From: Sepioteuthis lessoniana
Lineage: Eukaryota > Mollusca > Cephalopoda > Myopsida > Loliginidae
Length of the DNA: 64,000 bases
Direction of reading: 5' to 3'
Assembly (NCBI GenBank): GCA_963585895.1
Contig: OY757904.1
Location: 67,257,833-67,321,832 of the forward strand
This document shows positions 23,324 through 34,579 of the stretch, in pieces. The notes below the pieces were generated by a model. That model was given only the letters and a program-made list of their open reading frames with translations, had not been told where the DNA came from and made no database searches. The number at the start of each line of letters is the position of its first letter. Within the stretch, counting starts at the first letter, position 1. Position numbers and translations under genes: made by a program.

Positions 23324-24210
23324 GTGGTGAATTCAATAAGTTTCCAGACTTTTTGTACAGGCATTTAAAATTGTTGTAGACTCTTGAAAATCCACGTTAT
23401 TGCGATAAATCTAATTTTTATGATTTCAGCTTCAAATGCACTGCTACAGCAGCAATCGGAAAACACCCTATTAAAGTCTGATTGTCAACAGCTGGTGAAT
23501 TTCAAAAATGCAATTTGGACGTGAGGACACTTTAGAAAAATGATATGCAATAAATTATGTTTTAAACTTGGAAAAAATGCAACAGAAACGTATGGAATTT
23601 TTCAGACTGTTTTGGACCATCTTGCATGAATCGAGCATCAGTTTTTGAGTGGCATAAGAGATTCAAGGGAGTCACGGAGTCTGTGAGGGAGGATGAGACG
23701 TGTGGGTGAAGTAAGGAAGTCAATACACCAGATAGGATTGGCCAAATGGTTAGGGTTAGGGTTATTATGTTGACGTTTGACGGGAGTTCAGGAAGAGATT
23801 CCGTCGGAAGAGCCCAGCACTCTTCAAATTGGGTCAGTGGCATTTCAACCAGGACAATGCACCAGTCCACAATCCATCCTTGTCACAGACTATTTGACCA
23901 AGATGGGCATCAAGACAGTTGCTTATCCTTCCTAAAGTCCAGACCTTGCTCCGTGTGACTTTTGGTTATTCCCCAAGCTCAGAGGCTGTCGTTATTAGAC
24001 AATTAAGGAGATGAAAGAGGCTGTGACGAAGGTCATTGACACGCTCACACAAGAGGACTTCCATAGTGCCTTCCAGAAGTTGTTACAACGGTACAACAAG
24101 TGCATTGCTGCCGGAGTAGATTACTTCGAAGGGGATTAGAGTTCCATATATGTACTATCAAATAAAGTGCCCATAGGGAAAATTGTCTGGAAACTTATTT
24201 TATAATCCTC

Positions 24211-24213
<3 letters not shown>
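23323..24213 (+). mobile_element. Mariner-type DNA transposon, internally deleted
   Basis: 891 bp between terminal inverted repeats CGTGGTGAATTCAATAAGTTTCCAGAC and, in reverse, CACGAGGATTATAAAATAAGTTTCCAGAC (about 28 bp, imperfect). It lies between two (TA)n tracts. The transposase is broken by stops and lacks its middle. The remaining C-terminal part shows QDNAPVHN and SPDLAPCDFW-type catalytic blocks of DD34D mariners, in shifted frames. It is non-autonomous and inactive. Confidence 0.85.
23530..24139 (+). pseudogene. Mariner transposase, deleted and frameshifted
   Basis: The N-terminal part ends near an RIGQMV-like block at 23737-23750. Telomere-like GGTTAGGGTTAGGGTTA follows, then sequence resumes at the equivalent of the last catalytic region (KSPALFK ... 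QDNAPVH ... PDLAPCDFWLF ... TQEDFHSAFQ). In the intact family a much longer stretch with the first catalytic aspartate lies between. The C-terminal end FEGD and stop are at about 24135. Confidence 0.75.

Positions 24214-24271
<58 letters not shown>
24213..24271. repeat. (AT)n microsatellite
   Basis: Right-hand half of the TA array containing the mariner. Confidence 0.95.
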
Positions 24272-24272
<1 letters not shown>

Positions 24273-24419
24273 CTTATAATTGTTTGTAAGCAGAACATGC
24301 GTTCTTTCTATTTTAGAAGAAAATAGAAAGAAATTGATGTCCTGCCATTTACGGCTACCAGTCACATAATGCAAAGCTCCTTGAATGTATTGAACACTGG
24401 TATCCAGTAAGGTATAAAT

Positions 24420-24605
24420 GTAAACAAACGAAAACGACTACATAATTACCGAGCTGACGTGGTTCGCTTGTTGCATGAGCGGAATGATACTAAGTCTAAA
24501 GTAAAGTTGGTTGGGTTTTGATCCCAGCTTCAAGTGTTCTATGTGTTTAGCCCCATTAAAAAGTTGTGATATAACGAAATAGTCTGTTTGTGGATGACAA
24601 TATAA
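24420..24605 (+). mobile_element. Small hammerhead-bearing repeat, degenerate copy
   Basis: Related to 29351-29445 over its 3' half: GATCCCAGCTT, GTGTTTAGCC, then GTTGTGATATAAC-GAAA and TTTGTGGATGACA. The catalytic CUGAAGA is mutated to CAUUAAA (about 24554), so no ribozyme activity is expected. The upstream part contains GGTTTTGATCCC, weakly like a tRNA B-box. Confidence 0.6.
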
Positions 24606-24754
24606 AAATAGATAAAGAGGGAGATGCAATCAGGCCATAGTCCTTCATTTAAACCAGGTTGAAAAAATAATAAATTTTGTCTACAAATCCATTCAAGTTA
24701 ACTGTCAATTGATTTGGTTTTAAGTTGGAGTTTGTGGAGGAATTTACCGAAATT

Positions 24755-24799
24755 GTACGGAGTGCTTTCGAACCATTGATAGGCTATCATCAGGTGTAG
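24755..24799 (-). ncRNA. Hammerhead-like motif in second PLE
   Basis: Minus strand: CUGAUGA (24793-24787), stem II AGCC/GGUU with loop UAUCAAU, GAAA (24769-24766), helix III AG/CU with a two-base loop, and C as cleavage base (24760). Stem I is weak: the innermost position is C opposite C and only UAC/GUA pairs beyond it. Core present; activity doubtful. Confidence 0.6.
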
Positions 24800-24980
24800 T
24801 TTGAAAGTGTAAATACTGATTTTTTTTAGGTTTTTAGTTTTCATAACATTGCAAAAATTATGGAAACATGTAGTTGAATTAAATTTAGATGCTGATGACA
24901 TCGAACATATTTTTAAAAAGCTATCAACGTAAATAGAATATTATCAAGCGAAATAGAAAACTTAATTATAAAAAAAAATA

Positions 24981-25346
24981 TTAAAGGCTTTTTAAAACTT
25001 TGTCGTTATTTCCTAAGTTAATTCTATTAATTCTACTTTTTTTTCGGTTTTTAAAGTAAGGGTTTTCGATTTGCAGTCGTAGGTAATTAATTTCGGAGTG
25101 TTTTAAGTAGAGTTTTCGACATTTGGATTTAGGAATTGTGTAGCTTTTAAGATGTTGGGCTAATGAGGTAGAATAATAAAGACGCATAGTAAGACGTCTT
25201 GAAAGTGTCATAGTGGTAAGACCAGCGTACGTTTTATTTTCGTTGGAGACACAGTCTTCCAAAGGAAATATATATATTACGTGTGTCCTATCAGGAAGTT
25301 TAGAGGGGTGGTCTGAAATCGCTCTGAATAATTTCAGTAAATGCAT
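24981..25346 (-). pseudogene. PLE GIY-YIG endonuclease domain, truncated
   Basis: 121 codons from ATG to stop, covering only the C-terminal nuclease: HVIYIFPLEDC, then KTYAGLTTMTLSRRLTMRL (GIY-YIG core with the conserved RR). The first glycine of the usual G-Y is replaced (YAGL keeps A-G). Upstream in the same direction stops appear at once, so the RT is gone. It ends NDKVLKSL, like the NVLKCL end of the 15-18 kb family. Confidence 0.8.
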
Positions 25347-25424
25347 TTACTACCTCCAGCCTAAAACCAAAACACTGGTAAGGAAACCTGAAAGGATCAT
25401 AATAAAATTATTCTTATTAAGTCA

Positions 25425-25427
<3 letters not shown>

Positions 25428-25466
<39 letters not shown>
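25428..25466. repeat. (AT)n microsatellite at PLE truncation
   Basis: TA array at the 5' truncation point of the second PLE. Confidence 0.95.
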
Positions 25467-25468
<2 letters not shown>

Positions 25469-25469
25469 T

Positions 25470-28117
25470 ATTTCATGCATGCATTTTTGTGCATACTCTT
25501 TTAATTTTATATTTCTTACAAATTTATGAGAAATTTGATTTTCCTCGTGCATTTCTCCATTAATTAAAAAATGTGACTGCGAGAACCTTTCAACTTTCTC
25601 CTATATAAAAGAAAAGTATTCTATTCGTCAAATACTTTATTGTAGATATTATAAAAGGAGCCTAATTTGTCTTTAAATACAAGTGACAAAATCACTGTTG
25701 TTTACTAATCACTCGAGAATTACTTTAATATTAATTAACTCGCACGTGTGTGAGTTTGGGAAGCAAAGCATTTTATCTTAATTACTTTTTATGATTATCG
25801 ATTTGTTTATTGGTGTTTTTCTTCTTTTTTAAGTCTAATTCTTAATCTAAAACTTTCTTCACGATGGATGCATGCCTGAATCTTCAAATTAGAAGTCAAC
25901 TATTTACTTTTCTGGATATATGAGATTGTGGCGCATTCCCCGGTGTTTTCAGTTTCTTATTTTACCCTTTGGAATAAACGTTTGTATTTCACATATCCTT
26001 TAAGTTGCCGATCTGTCTTTCATTCGTTGATATTTTGGTCATGCTTAATTTAACACAATTTCGGTGTTTTTTGTTTTTTTTTTCAACTCAGTATTTCTTG
26101 TAACAAGAACATTAGATTAAATTTTTCGTAGGACTGAAGACTTAATCATTCAAGCGGTCATTTAATTGTTTCTTTCCCTAAAAGACCAACCTGAAGAATA
26201 AAACTAATGTTAAGTGCTGATTTTGGCGAAATACATATATCATAATTACAATTAAAGTTAGTCAATATAAATATAAATAGATTAAAATGTATTGATCTGT
26301 TCTCCATGTACCAAGGGAACTCTTCTTAATCATACATAAAAATCTTTCCTCTAAAAGAATGTGAAATTTAAATATCACAAAATAAGTCTAAAATAAATTA
26401 AGACGTTTACCATTAAATACTTTGCGGCATTAATTCATTGATACTTTTTTGATTTGGCGATTTAATGATTTTTGTTCGTCTTATTAACTATGATGATTAT
26501 TTTTGATAAGCTAATGATATGCAATTGAGGCGTTTTATCTATCTATCTATCTATCTATCTATCAAAATTTGATTCATATCCCTTGTTTCACGCAATTTTT
26601 CTCATTTTGATTACTTAGAGTAATTAACCCTTTTTATAACTGTAGATACCAATTTTATTTGCTTTCTCTACAAATTAAATTTTTAGATTATTTTACAATT
26701 GCACTTATAATCTGAGTGTACCTTTCTAGCAACACCTATTTTGTTCTTGTATGTTAAAATATACGATCAGAAAATACTGGGAATAAAACTTATAAATATC
26801 CAATTTCATGAAGCATTTACAATGATGAGGGTGGGGTGATATTTCACAAGCAATATCATATATCATCTTACAAAACAACGGTTATTTCCTGTATCTCATA
26901 TTAACTAAAGACGGATTCCCCATAACACATCAGGAGCCATTTTGGTTTGATGACAGCTTTTAACTGACATGGGAATATTTTGTTTAAGGACAAATGATGC
27001 TATGATAAACAAAGCATTTATCCGACAACAATTAATCTCTGCGAAGAGGGCCAAGTGACATGATGTGAAAATCGTCCCATTATTCTTTGGTTGTTTACCG
27101 AGTAAAGCAGCTACGCATCAAAACGCTATAAAACAACACAAATAATGTTGATATCAAAATATATGAGATTTGGTTGAATGCATCATAAATCTATTATATA
27201 TGGCTTCCCCATTATCGTTCTTATATCCACACTGAGGAGATCGCTTGTTATGAATTGATGTAATAGTTACAATTTGGGTTTGTAAAGAAGACTGATAGAT
27301 TGCAATGTAATGCTGATTAGAAGGGCTCTCATGCGATCAAGCTGCATTATTACAAGTTTGAGGCGGCGTGGATTATTGATTCCGTTGTAAAATCCCAGCG
27401 GAAATAACTTTAAATGAAGTAGATGGAGAATGTATGAAGAAATACTCTTACTTAAAAAAAACTAATATACTGAAACAATATGTCGTAAAGTACTTTGAAC
27501 TTTCGTGGGTGTATAGTCGAAACGTGTATTTTATATTTGCTAAAGTTTCCCAACATTTTTTAAAGATTTATATATTCCCTTTCACAAAATATGGAAAAGA
27601 ATATTATAGTCATATTATCACTTAATGTTTAAGTACTAGTTTTTATTTTCTTTTTATTCCTTTTTTTTCGTTCTATATTCTTAACTGTTGTCAGTGTCTA
27701 CAAAGTTATATATAATTCAGTATTTATTCTCAACTATTTGTTATCAGGTTTTTGAGTGCCTATTTGTCAGATATGTAAAATACATAAAAGTTGATTCGGT
27801 TTCAACATCTACAAGTATCTATGTGTAAATTATTTTTTCAAGAAGCAAAAAAATCAAATAAAAATAAGACAAAATATAAAAACATTTTTTCAAGAATTCA
27901 TGCAGTTGTTTTTATGATAATTGTTATGGGTATATGTTGGTTAAAATTACGGAAAGGTTATTTCCTTGACTTATTGTAATTAATTTATACGTATGAGGAT
28001 TGGTGATAAAATCAGACTACGAAAAAAATGCTTAGACGGCTTAACGATCTTTTAGAACATTTACCAAAAAATGGTATAACAAGGAAAATTATAACATACG
28101 TATACACTCACGCGTAT

Positions 28118-28120
<3 letters not shown>
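25470..28120. other. No recognisable gene; AT-rich
   Basis: Holds an (ATCT)n microsatellite at 26536-26564 and nothing else that I can classify. ORFs are under 64 codons without motifs. Confidence 0.5.
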
Positions 28121-28121
<1 letters not shown>

Positions 28122-28179
<58 letters not shown>

Positions 28180-28189
28180 TTACATATAC

Positions 28190-28228
<39 letters not shown>
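28122..28228. repeat. (CA)n-(AT)n-(GT)n palindromic microsatellite
   Basis: CA tract, AT tract with small interruptions, then GT tract; the arms are mutually complementary. Directly after it (28245-28310) a TATAAATGTCATATGTCATGT-type short direct repeat and a further GT/GC tract occur. Confidence 0.95.
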
Positions 28229-28229
<1 letters not shown>

Positions 28230-28555
28230 TCGCGCACCCTCGAGTGTATATGTCATATAATATAAATGTCATATGTCATGTTATAAATGTTATATGTCAT
28301 ATAATATAAATGTGTGTGTGTGTGTGTGTGCGTGCGTGCGCGCGTGCGCGATCGCTCATACAGTCACTCGAACGAAAACGTGTGTAAACGAATTGACAAC
28401 TGGTATGCAACACAATTAAGTTAATTAAATATTTAACTCATCGTTAATTTTGGTTATGTTTTCATCAATACTCGTCTTTTTCGCGTTTAAAGAACATAGA
28501 TGAATGGAACTAAATTTTTTATTGGATTTTGAAATCAATTACTTAATTCCATTTT

Positions 28556-28765
28556 TAGACCAGTCGGCTGGGGCTCTTGAATACGCTGACTGCCTCTCTG
28601 TAGAAGGGTGAGAATCCCCTCTACGGAAGACACACATGATATTGAGATGTCTGTCTTAGAGATCTGAAGAAGGTATAGTAATACTTTATTGCCATTACTC
28701 CCATGTCTACTTATAACAGGAGTGACATTTCCTGTTAGGTTTCCACCTATAGGTCTAATAGAATT
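28556..28765 (-). repeat. Dispersed ~200-bp repeat C
   Basis: Minus-strand copy with GCCCCAGCCGACTGG, CAGAGAGGCAGTC, CAATAAAGTATTACT and AGGAAATGTC blocks in family order. Flanked on the right by decayed ~60-bp minisatellite (28770-29040). Confidence 0.65.
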
Positions 28766-29082
28766 ATTTCATTATTTAGCATACCGGAAACCATTTCACT
28801 GCGCGCAAACAAATGATTAATATCAAATCAAATTAATAGTATGTGATAGCAATGCTTGAAACAAGTCCCATGTGTCATGAGAACTATTCGTGTATACAAA
28901 AGTTAAAATCATTTAATCATATAGAAACCATAAATAGCAACGCTTGAAAATATGTTTATTGTACAAGCAAATGAGCTCTGGTTCATTTATAATTAATTTC
29001 ACTGACAAACTATTCACTTAAGAATCAAATGCATATATTTTAAAGTTTCAACGTTTAATAACCAACAAAACAACATATTCTG

Positions 29083-29127
<45 letters not shown>
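29083..29127. repeat. (AT)n microsatellite
   Basis: About 44 bp of TA dinucleotides. Confidence 0.95.
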
Positions 29128-29130
<3 letters not shown>

Positions 29131-29303
29131 TATGTATATTTAATTCATGGAATTTACACCGAATTAAGTATATATTTCTAACATATATTTATATATTATT
29201 ATTATATAATTGCTCTATACTAGGTATTGAGCACTCTCCATATTATATTGCACTTGTTTCGACACAAACCCACGGAGTGACTTAGTGACAACCAATACTG
29301 TTA

Positions 29304-29304
<1 letters not shown>

Positions 29305-29352
<48 letters not shown>

Positions 29353-29441
29353 TTGGATAGTTTCGATCCCAGCTTTGAGCGTCCAACGTGTCTAGCCACC
29401 CTGAAGAGTTTTGATAGAACGAAACAGTCTGTCTGTGGATG

Positions 29442-29493
<52 letters not shown>
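29305..29493 (+). mobile_element. Small hammerhead-bearing repeat between two (AT)n arrays
   Basis: About 95 bp of unique sequence (29351-29445) framed by TA arrays of about 45 bp on each side. It has relatives at 24.5 kb and, inverted, at 39.4 kb. The body contains GTTTCGATCCCAGC, weakly like a tRNA B-box, then a hammerhead motif ending in GATGACA. No coding capacity. It could be a PLE terminal piece or an independent small ribozyme element of the retrozyme type; I cannot tell which. Confidence 0.65.
29390..29440 (+). ncRNA. Hammerhead ribozyme motif (class B)
   Basis: CUGAAGA at 29401-29407. Stem II 29408-29420 is GUUUU/AGAAC with one U-G and loop GAU. GAAA is at 29421-29424, helix III ACA/UGU with loop GUC, and the cleavage base C is at 29433. 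Stem I is CCAC (29396-29399) with GUGG (29435-29438); the innermost pair is C-U, which other copies restore as A-U. A near-complete type I hammerhead. Confidence 0.7.
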
Positions 29494-29495
<2 letters not shown>

Positions 29496-29499
29496 GCAG

Positions 29500-30205
29500 T
29501 AAGTTATTATTCCAGCAAGTCTTGTTAAAGGCGATGGAACTCTGTCTATTATTTTTTTAAAGACTCCTTGCTATTTTTCTAGTGTCGGAATCTAGACACT
29601 AAAGTGATTTAGGTCGTCAGCAGGGTAGTGTAGTTTTGAGTTGACTGTTAAGTTTTTTATGATTTAATGATTTGTAGCGTTTTGTTTTGAATTTGTCGGT
29701 TGGAACGTTTTCAGCGTTTTGTTTGAAAAGGTTTGGTTGAAGAATCACTGACTAATAAAGAAATTAAATGCCCAGTAACTACAAATTAGACAAACCAGCA
29801 ATAACCAATATCATAAAAAAAAAACACATTAAACTGATCGAAAAACAATAGCAAATGAAATTTATGAGCTTCTTTACTAAATTTAAAACATCAGACCCTA
29901 TAATTAAGAATAACACCAATTCCACTAAAACCCACCGAAACCAAACATGTAGTTTATGAATTTATATATCCATTTCCAGAGTTCTTCCAGAAAAACAAAA
30001 ATAATTCTTACATTGGCTATACCACCACAACATTTTCTCTTACTAATCACCGTTATAAAATAGTGCCATAAAACAACATTTTATTATAAAACACAACAAT
30101 TGCACTAAAAATTGCACTAACTAACTTAAATCTTCCGATGTAAGGACGATTCTCACAGATAATACTATAATAAAAAAACCATTACAAATCCTAAGCAGAA
30201 CGAAT
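29500..30205 (+). pseudogene. Third Penelope-like element relic (GIY-YIG part)
   Basis: At about 29940-30050 the plus strand reads VVYEFI, then NNSYIGYTTTTFS, the GIY-YIG signature of PLE endonucleases, with stops and shifts around it. 29510-29760 is GC-richer non-coding sequence, perhaps the element's upstream region. It ends beside an (ATCT)n-(AT)n array at 30209. Decayed and inactive. Confidence 0.6.
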
Positions 30206-30208
30206 AAA

Positions 30209-30232
30209 TTTATCTATCTATCTATCTATCTA

Positions 30233-30267
<35 letters not shown>
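30209..30267. repeat. (ATCT)n-(AT)n microsatellite
   Basis: ATCT tract followed by TA tract. Confidence 0.95.
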
Positions 30268-30399
30268 TTGTGCACATATGTGTGTATTGCAGTTATCTAA
30301 ACCGAATAGCATGCATCTCATATCATCACAACTGAATGGAATCATTCCTATTAAAAGAAGATTTTAATAATGAGATCACTTACACCAACTGTTGTAATA

Positions 30400-30740
30400 A
30401 ATGTCAATTATCCTCTTCCTGGAGCATTTTATACTTGTAGTTTCTACTGTTAAAGGGCCGTTGGAAGCCATATTTTTGTTCAATCTGACCATTTACTACT
30501 CGCCGATTACTGCGATGTTCACATCACGTAAGTGGCTGACACCTTCCTTGGCGTCGCGGGGATTAAGCTTTTCACCCAAATCGTATATACCAGTTTTCCG
30601 CTGGCTATATTCTCGTTCGTCATTGTGACACGGGCTTCCTCGAATTTATCGGATTACAGGCAGATTTACCTATTTCCAGATATGAAAGCAGGGTGTCAAT
30701 CGCGGTCAGCAACAGTTTCTGTATGTCTGAGTTGAGGTCA
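30400..30740. other. GC-richer unclassified segment
   Basis: About 340 bp with noticeably more GC than its surroundings and overlapping ORFs of 67-75 codons on the plus strand. I see no domain motif and no second copy; it may be a TE remnant. Confidence 0.3.
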
Positions 30741-30924
30741 CTTACATAACAAAATATAAACCTTGAATCTAATTAGAGAAAAAAAAGAATCATTCAAATT
30801 AGTGCATAAATAAAAGATAGAGAGTATGAGGACATATGTAAAAAGATTTCATTTAGATTGAATATTGATTAAAATGACTATTGAATGAAAAATACTTAAT
30901 ATAAACGACCAGTTTTTATTGTAT

Positions 30925-31145
30925 TGTTGTGGGGCTTTTAATACGATGTCTCTATTTCTTACAGAGGAGTTAGACCCCCTAAAAGCAGAGTGCCATCATT
31001 ATAGCACTAAACTAAATTTGATAATGCGTCTCCCGTTCTCGAGATCAGAAGAATGCTAAATATTTCATTGCAATTACTCCTACATCCCCTATGCTTTGTA
31101 ATTGCAATACCTGTTTTATTCCAATCAATGAGTCAAATATATTTG
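30925..31145 (-). repeat. Dispersed ~200-bp repeat C
   Basis: Diverged minus-strand copy: 'ACAGAGGAGTTAGACCCC', 'CATTGCAATTACTCC' and 'TTTGTAATTGCAATACC' blocks in family order. Confidence 0.5.
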
Positions 31146-31209
31146 TTTAGAATTATTCATATTTGATAGGACCGTGTGCAAAAAAGAATTCGCTTAAGAA
31201 ACTTCTACG

Positions 31210-31210
<1 letters not shown>

Positions 31211-31263
<53 letters not shown>

Positions 31264-31264
31264 T
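31211..31264. repeat. (AT)n microsatellite
   Basis: About 50 bp of TA dinucleotides. Confidence 0.95.
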
Positions 31265-31459
31265 GAACACGATTTACGTACGTCAAGCATAAAATAACCC
31301 AAGGTGGTTTGACAACCCGTTAAAATAAATCAACCAAACAAATAACCCCTGTTTTTTTTTTTGTTTTTTTTGTTTTTTTTTGCACACACTGCTAATGTAA
31401 TCTATCAATCCATCTGACACAAATTACAACAAAAATGAAGATAACGTCTTGAACTATAT

Positions 31460-32320
31460 GTCGAATCATAATCATCATTATCAACCCTGTATTAGCAAGC
31501 GACTCCTTGACTCTTTCTCGCAATCCATCGCTGACGATAGGTCCTCTATACGACATCTAGTGTCCGGTGTTGAATGAAAGTCTTTTCTGGTCGGTCAACA
31601 CTGGTGTGCCTTCGTGTATGGACCTCGATAGGAGCCTCGCTAATGAAATCGTTCCGGCTCTCTTGCAGTGCCCAGCATGTTTTTTTCGTCTTGTATACTC
31701 TGTGAGATAAGAAGCATATAGCTTATGAATTGTTGGATACTTCCACCGAGATTTATTGAAAAACGTGCAATATCCTCGGAAAGTTCCCATCTAGATTTCT
31801 TTTCAAGTGCTTCGTTAACGTCCTGGAGGTGTACTCATGACGTGGCTATAGCTTGGAAGAATTTTCGTTTTATCTCATGAAAGATGATATTTTCTCAAGG
31901 GCCAAAAACTATGGTATAACACTCCATACCTTACTATGTATATGTTGACATCGTTTTTATTAGGTGAAACATTTCTATTGAGTTATGTGAAATGGACTAC
32001 AAATTTAAAGGCTTGTCATTTATGCTAGAAATATCACCTTTTTTCCTCAAAATATATGTACTCTCTTTTCTCTGAGTTCACCTTGATACTAATGTCCCTG
32101 CTTGTTCTAGGACTATGCAACAGAAATTAGGGTTGGACAGGCGTATTTGCCAGAATCTTTAGATCATCGGCGTAATTTATACCCGTAATTATTACTGTAG
32201 AATATCGATTGATTCTTGCCTATTTTTAGCGTGAGACCATTTTCTTACTTTAGATAATATTGACTCTTATATAATGTAACCAAGAAAGATTATGAATTGA
32301 TACATTACAAATTTATCTCT
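31460..32320 (-). mobile_element. Divergent RTE-like LINE, 3' portion
   Basis: Minus strand. Its 3' tail is a degenerate TGATTATGAT at about 31465. Homologous in order to the 49.5-51.4 kb LINE: the C-terminal block, then upstream the RT active site, read at about 32165-32190 as NYADDLKILANT. Heavily frameshifted. Older than the other RTE copies here. Confidence 0.65.
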
Positions 32321-33780
32321 TTTCAAGAGTTAACTAAAACGCCAAGGATATCGGTCTCCTGTGAGTGAGCGAACGATTGGATCATGTTTTAGATTATCTT
32401 AACCGTGTGTTTGGAGACAATATACGAGAATTATTTGCTACACCTTACCTCTATATACGGAACCAAAAGAGAAATCTACTAACCATAGTCTTGTTACGAG
32501 ATTACACGTGTTCATCCCGACCCTCCTTTTCCCAACAGCAGCTTTGAGTATACGGCCTGTTGGGATAGGCGGTGAATTTTGTGATATGGTCGGTCGAGAC
32601 TGCTTGAACCGATCATTGGGGAAAACAAGTTGCCGCGTCTCGCGGGCAAAACGGAAACAAATCCTCGAGCCAAAGGAGGCCGTCCCACAGGGTCAAAACC
32701 TCCTTTGAGGCGCAATGTTTATCTCCAGATGCCTTAGGCACCTCTTTAAGGGAATTCCAACGGGGCTCGAGGCATCTTATGCTTGCCAGGTGGCTTTGGG
32801 CTTTTGCCCTGTTCCTGTATCAATCTAAATCTTGGCTTTGTACCATACAAACTTGTTTGGAGGGGCATGTGACAAATATCTGTTATGAGATTTTTTGTAC
32901 ATAATCTGTTGATGATTACACGTATCGTCAGAGTCTTTGACGTTGTTGATTGATTTCTTCAAAAACCGTTTTGTTTTTTTACGGGGATTATCTTAACATC
33001 AAGTTGGATATGATTGAGAAGCTGTGTGTTTTAAACCCTTGCAGATACTGCAGCAAGATATATGCCTTTGTAATTCTTTGTGATTCTAAGGTGGTCTCTT
33101 TTTCGGAGGTAGGGATATTAATTACTTTATAGTATTTTGTTAATGCACATCGTCACGTTCTCGAAGAGGTAAATCGTCAAAATCTATTGTCCGCCTTAAT
33201 TTAGGAGGTATATAAGCTTTACTAAATTTACTTAATTTCTAATTTGCATCAAGTTAATCATCTGTAAACTGTCCAAGTTTGATGTATATTTTGCCATTAA
33301 TGATTTCTTCTGTGATTTTGCATGAATTCAGAAGCATTCGAGACTGTCTCTTGAAATGTTTCTTCAACTTCAAAGTCTTTCTTTGAGGCTGGTGTAATTA
33401 GTTTTGCTCAAACATTTTTTGTATGTCATGCTAATTTTGATTGCATATCTTGTAGAGAATTTAAGATTTCATTGATTTCACCTATGGTATATTGTAATTT
33501 ATGTTTTTGTAATGTTCATGTTAGTTCTATTTGGGCTTTCTTATGTTTCTGCAAATTGGCATGTTTTTTTTTGTTTTCTTTTTGGTTGTCTTTAGGGAAT
33601 AACTTATTTTTTTATGGTATCTCATTTTTCTTTAACTGCTTTTGCCTCTCGAGACACTTTTCATTTAACCCATGGCTTGGTGGGTGTAATCACAACTGCT
33701 GATGACTTCATTAAGGCGCCAACAAAGTTTTCATATTCGTCATTTGTCTTTCAAATGTGACTTGAACAGCAAGAATAGAG
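32320..33780. other. Probable continuation of old LINE, with GC-rich patch
   Basis: 32510-32830 is markedly GC-richer than the window average and contains complementary stretches such as GAGGCCGTCCC. 33140-33700, on the minus strand, has lysine-rich broken frames that might be the region upstream of a LINE reverse transcriptase. I could not align either part with confidence. Confidence 0.3.
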
Positions 33781-33784
33781 CCAG

Positions 33785-34452
33785 TGTCTCAAAACATCCC
33801 AAAAAATCTATGACACGTCCTCGTTATATCTATGATATGGGTCCCATCAAAACTATATGCCAATTTTCATGAATTAGTATTCATAGAAAATTTGTAACAC
33901 ACCTCCATAGGGGCCCTTATTCAGGATTGGCCCCACCGCTCAATGTGTTCGGAGTTAGTACGTGCCAGTCCTGCTTAAGAATATCAAACTTGTCTTATAG
34001 AAATATCAAAATTGCTGATGAATAGGAAAGAAGAGAACATTATCCTCCCTAAAATGCAAGTTACAATGAAAGGACTGCTGTGAAAAGTACGAAAAATAAC
34101 AAATAAAAAACATGGAAAACCTTTATGAATGAATTCTTTTCATATTCATTAAAAGCACGCCGTCTATAATTGTTTTCCTCGTTATCTTTTTGAAAGAGTG
34201 CATGACACAGGAATGATTAATTTTCCTTCCGAAAAAATGTTTTCAAAAAGTATATTACTAAGCATTAAAGAAATTACGCTTGACTTTAACCAATTATATG
34301 AACAATTACAGCGATATATCGGGTTGCTTTTTAAAGCTTTCTTTTTACTTCTTACCTAACATATATCTATATTTACTGCTTTCTTTATATAGTCTTAATT
34401 TGGGTGATTGTATCACGTAATTGATCTTCATAAAAAAGATAAATGAAAGAGA

Positions 34453-34455
<3 letters not shown>
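33785..34455. other. No recognisable gene; AT-rich
   Basis: No ORF or repeat of note. Confidence 0.5.
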
Positions 34456-34456
<1 letters not shown>

Positions 34457-34532
<76 letters not shown>

Positions 34533-34576
34533 GAGAGAGAGAGAGAGAGAGAGAGAGGGGAAAGAGAGAGAGAGAG
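34457..34576. repeat. (AAT)n-(AT)n-(GA)n compound microsatellite
   Basis: AAT trinucleotides to 34488, TA to about 34529, then GA with a GGGG interruption. Confidence 0.95.
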
Positions 34577-34579
34577 GAG

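Larger units (their letters stand above)
24690..25427 (-). mobile_element. Second Penelope-like element family, 3' portion
   Basis: Minus-strand PLE with a GIY-YIG coding end (24981-25346) and a 3' UTR carrying a hammerhead-like motif. It is 5'-truncated near 25427, where it meets an (AT)n array. The protein is clearly diverged from the 15-18 kb family, so it is a separate lineage. Confidence 0.8.

Noticed and set aside
29590..29640. Possible further hammerhead on the minus strand: CUGACGA followed by a CUAAA/UUUAG hairpin
   Set aside because: The required GAAA is not where it should be (UAGA instead), so the motif cannot be supported.
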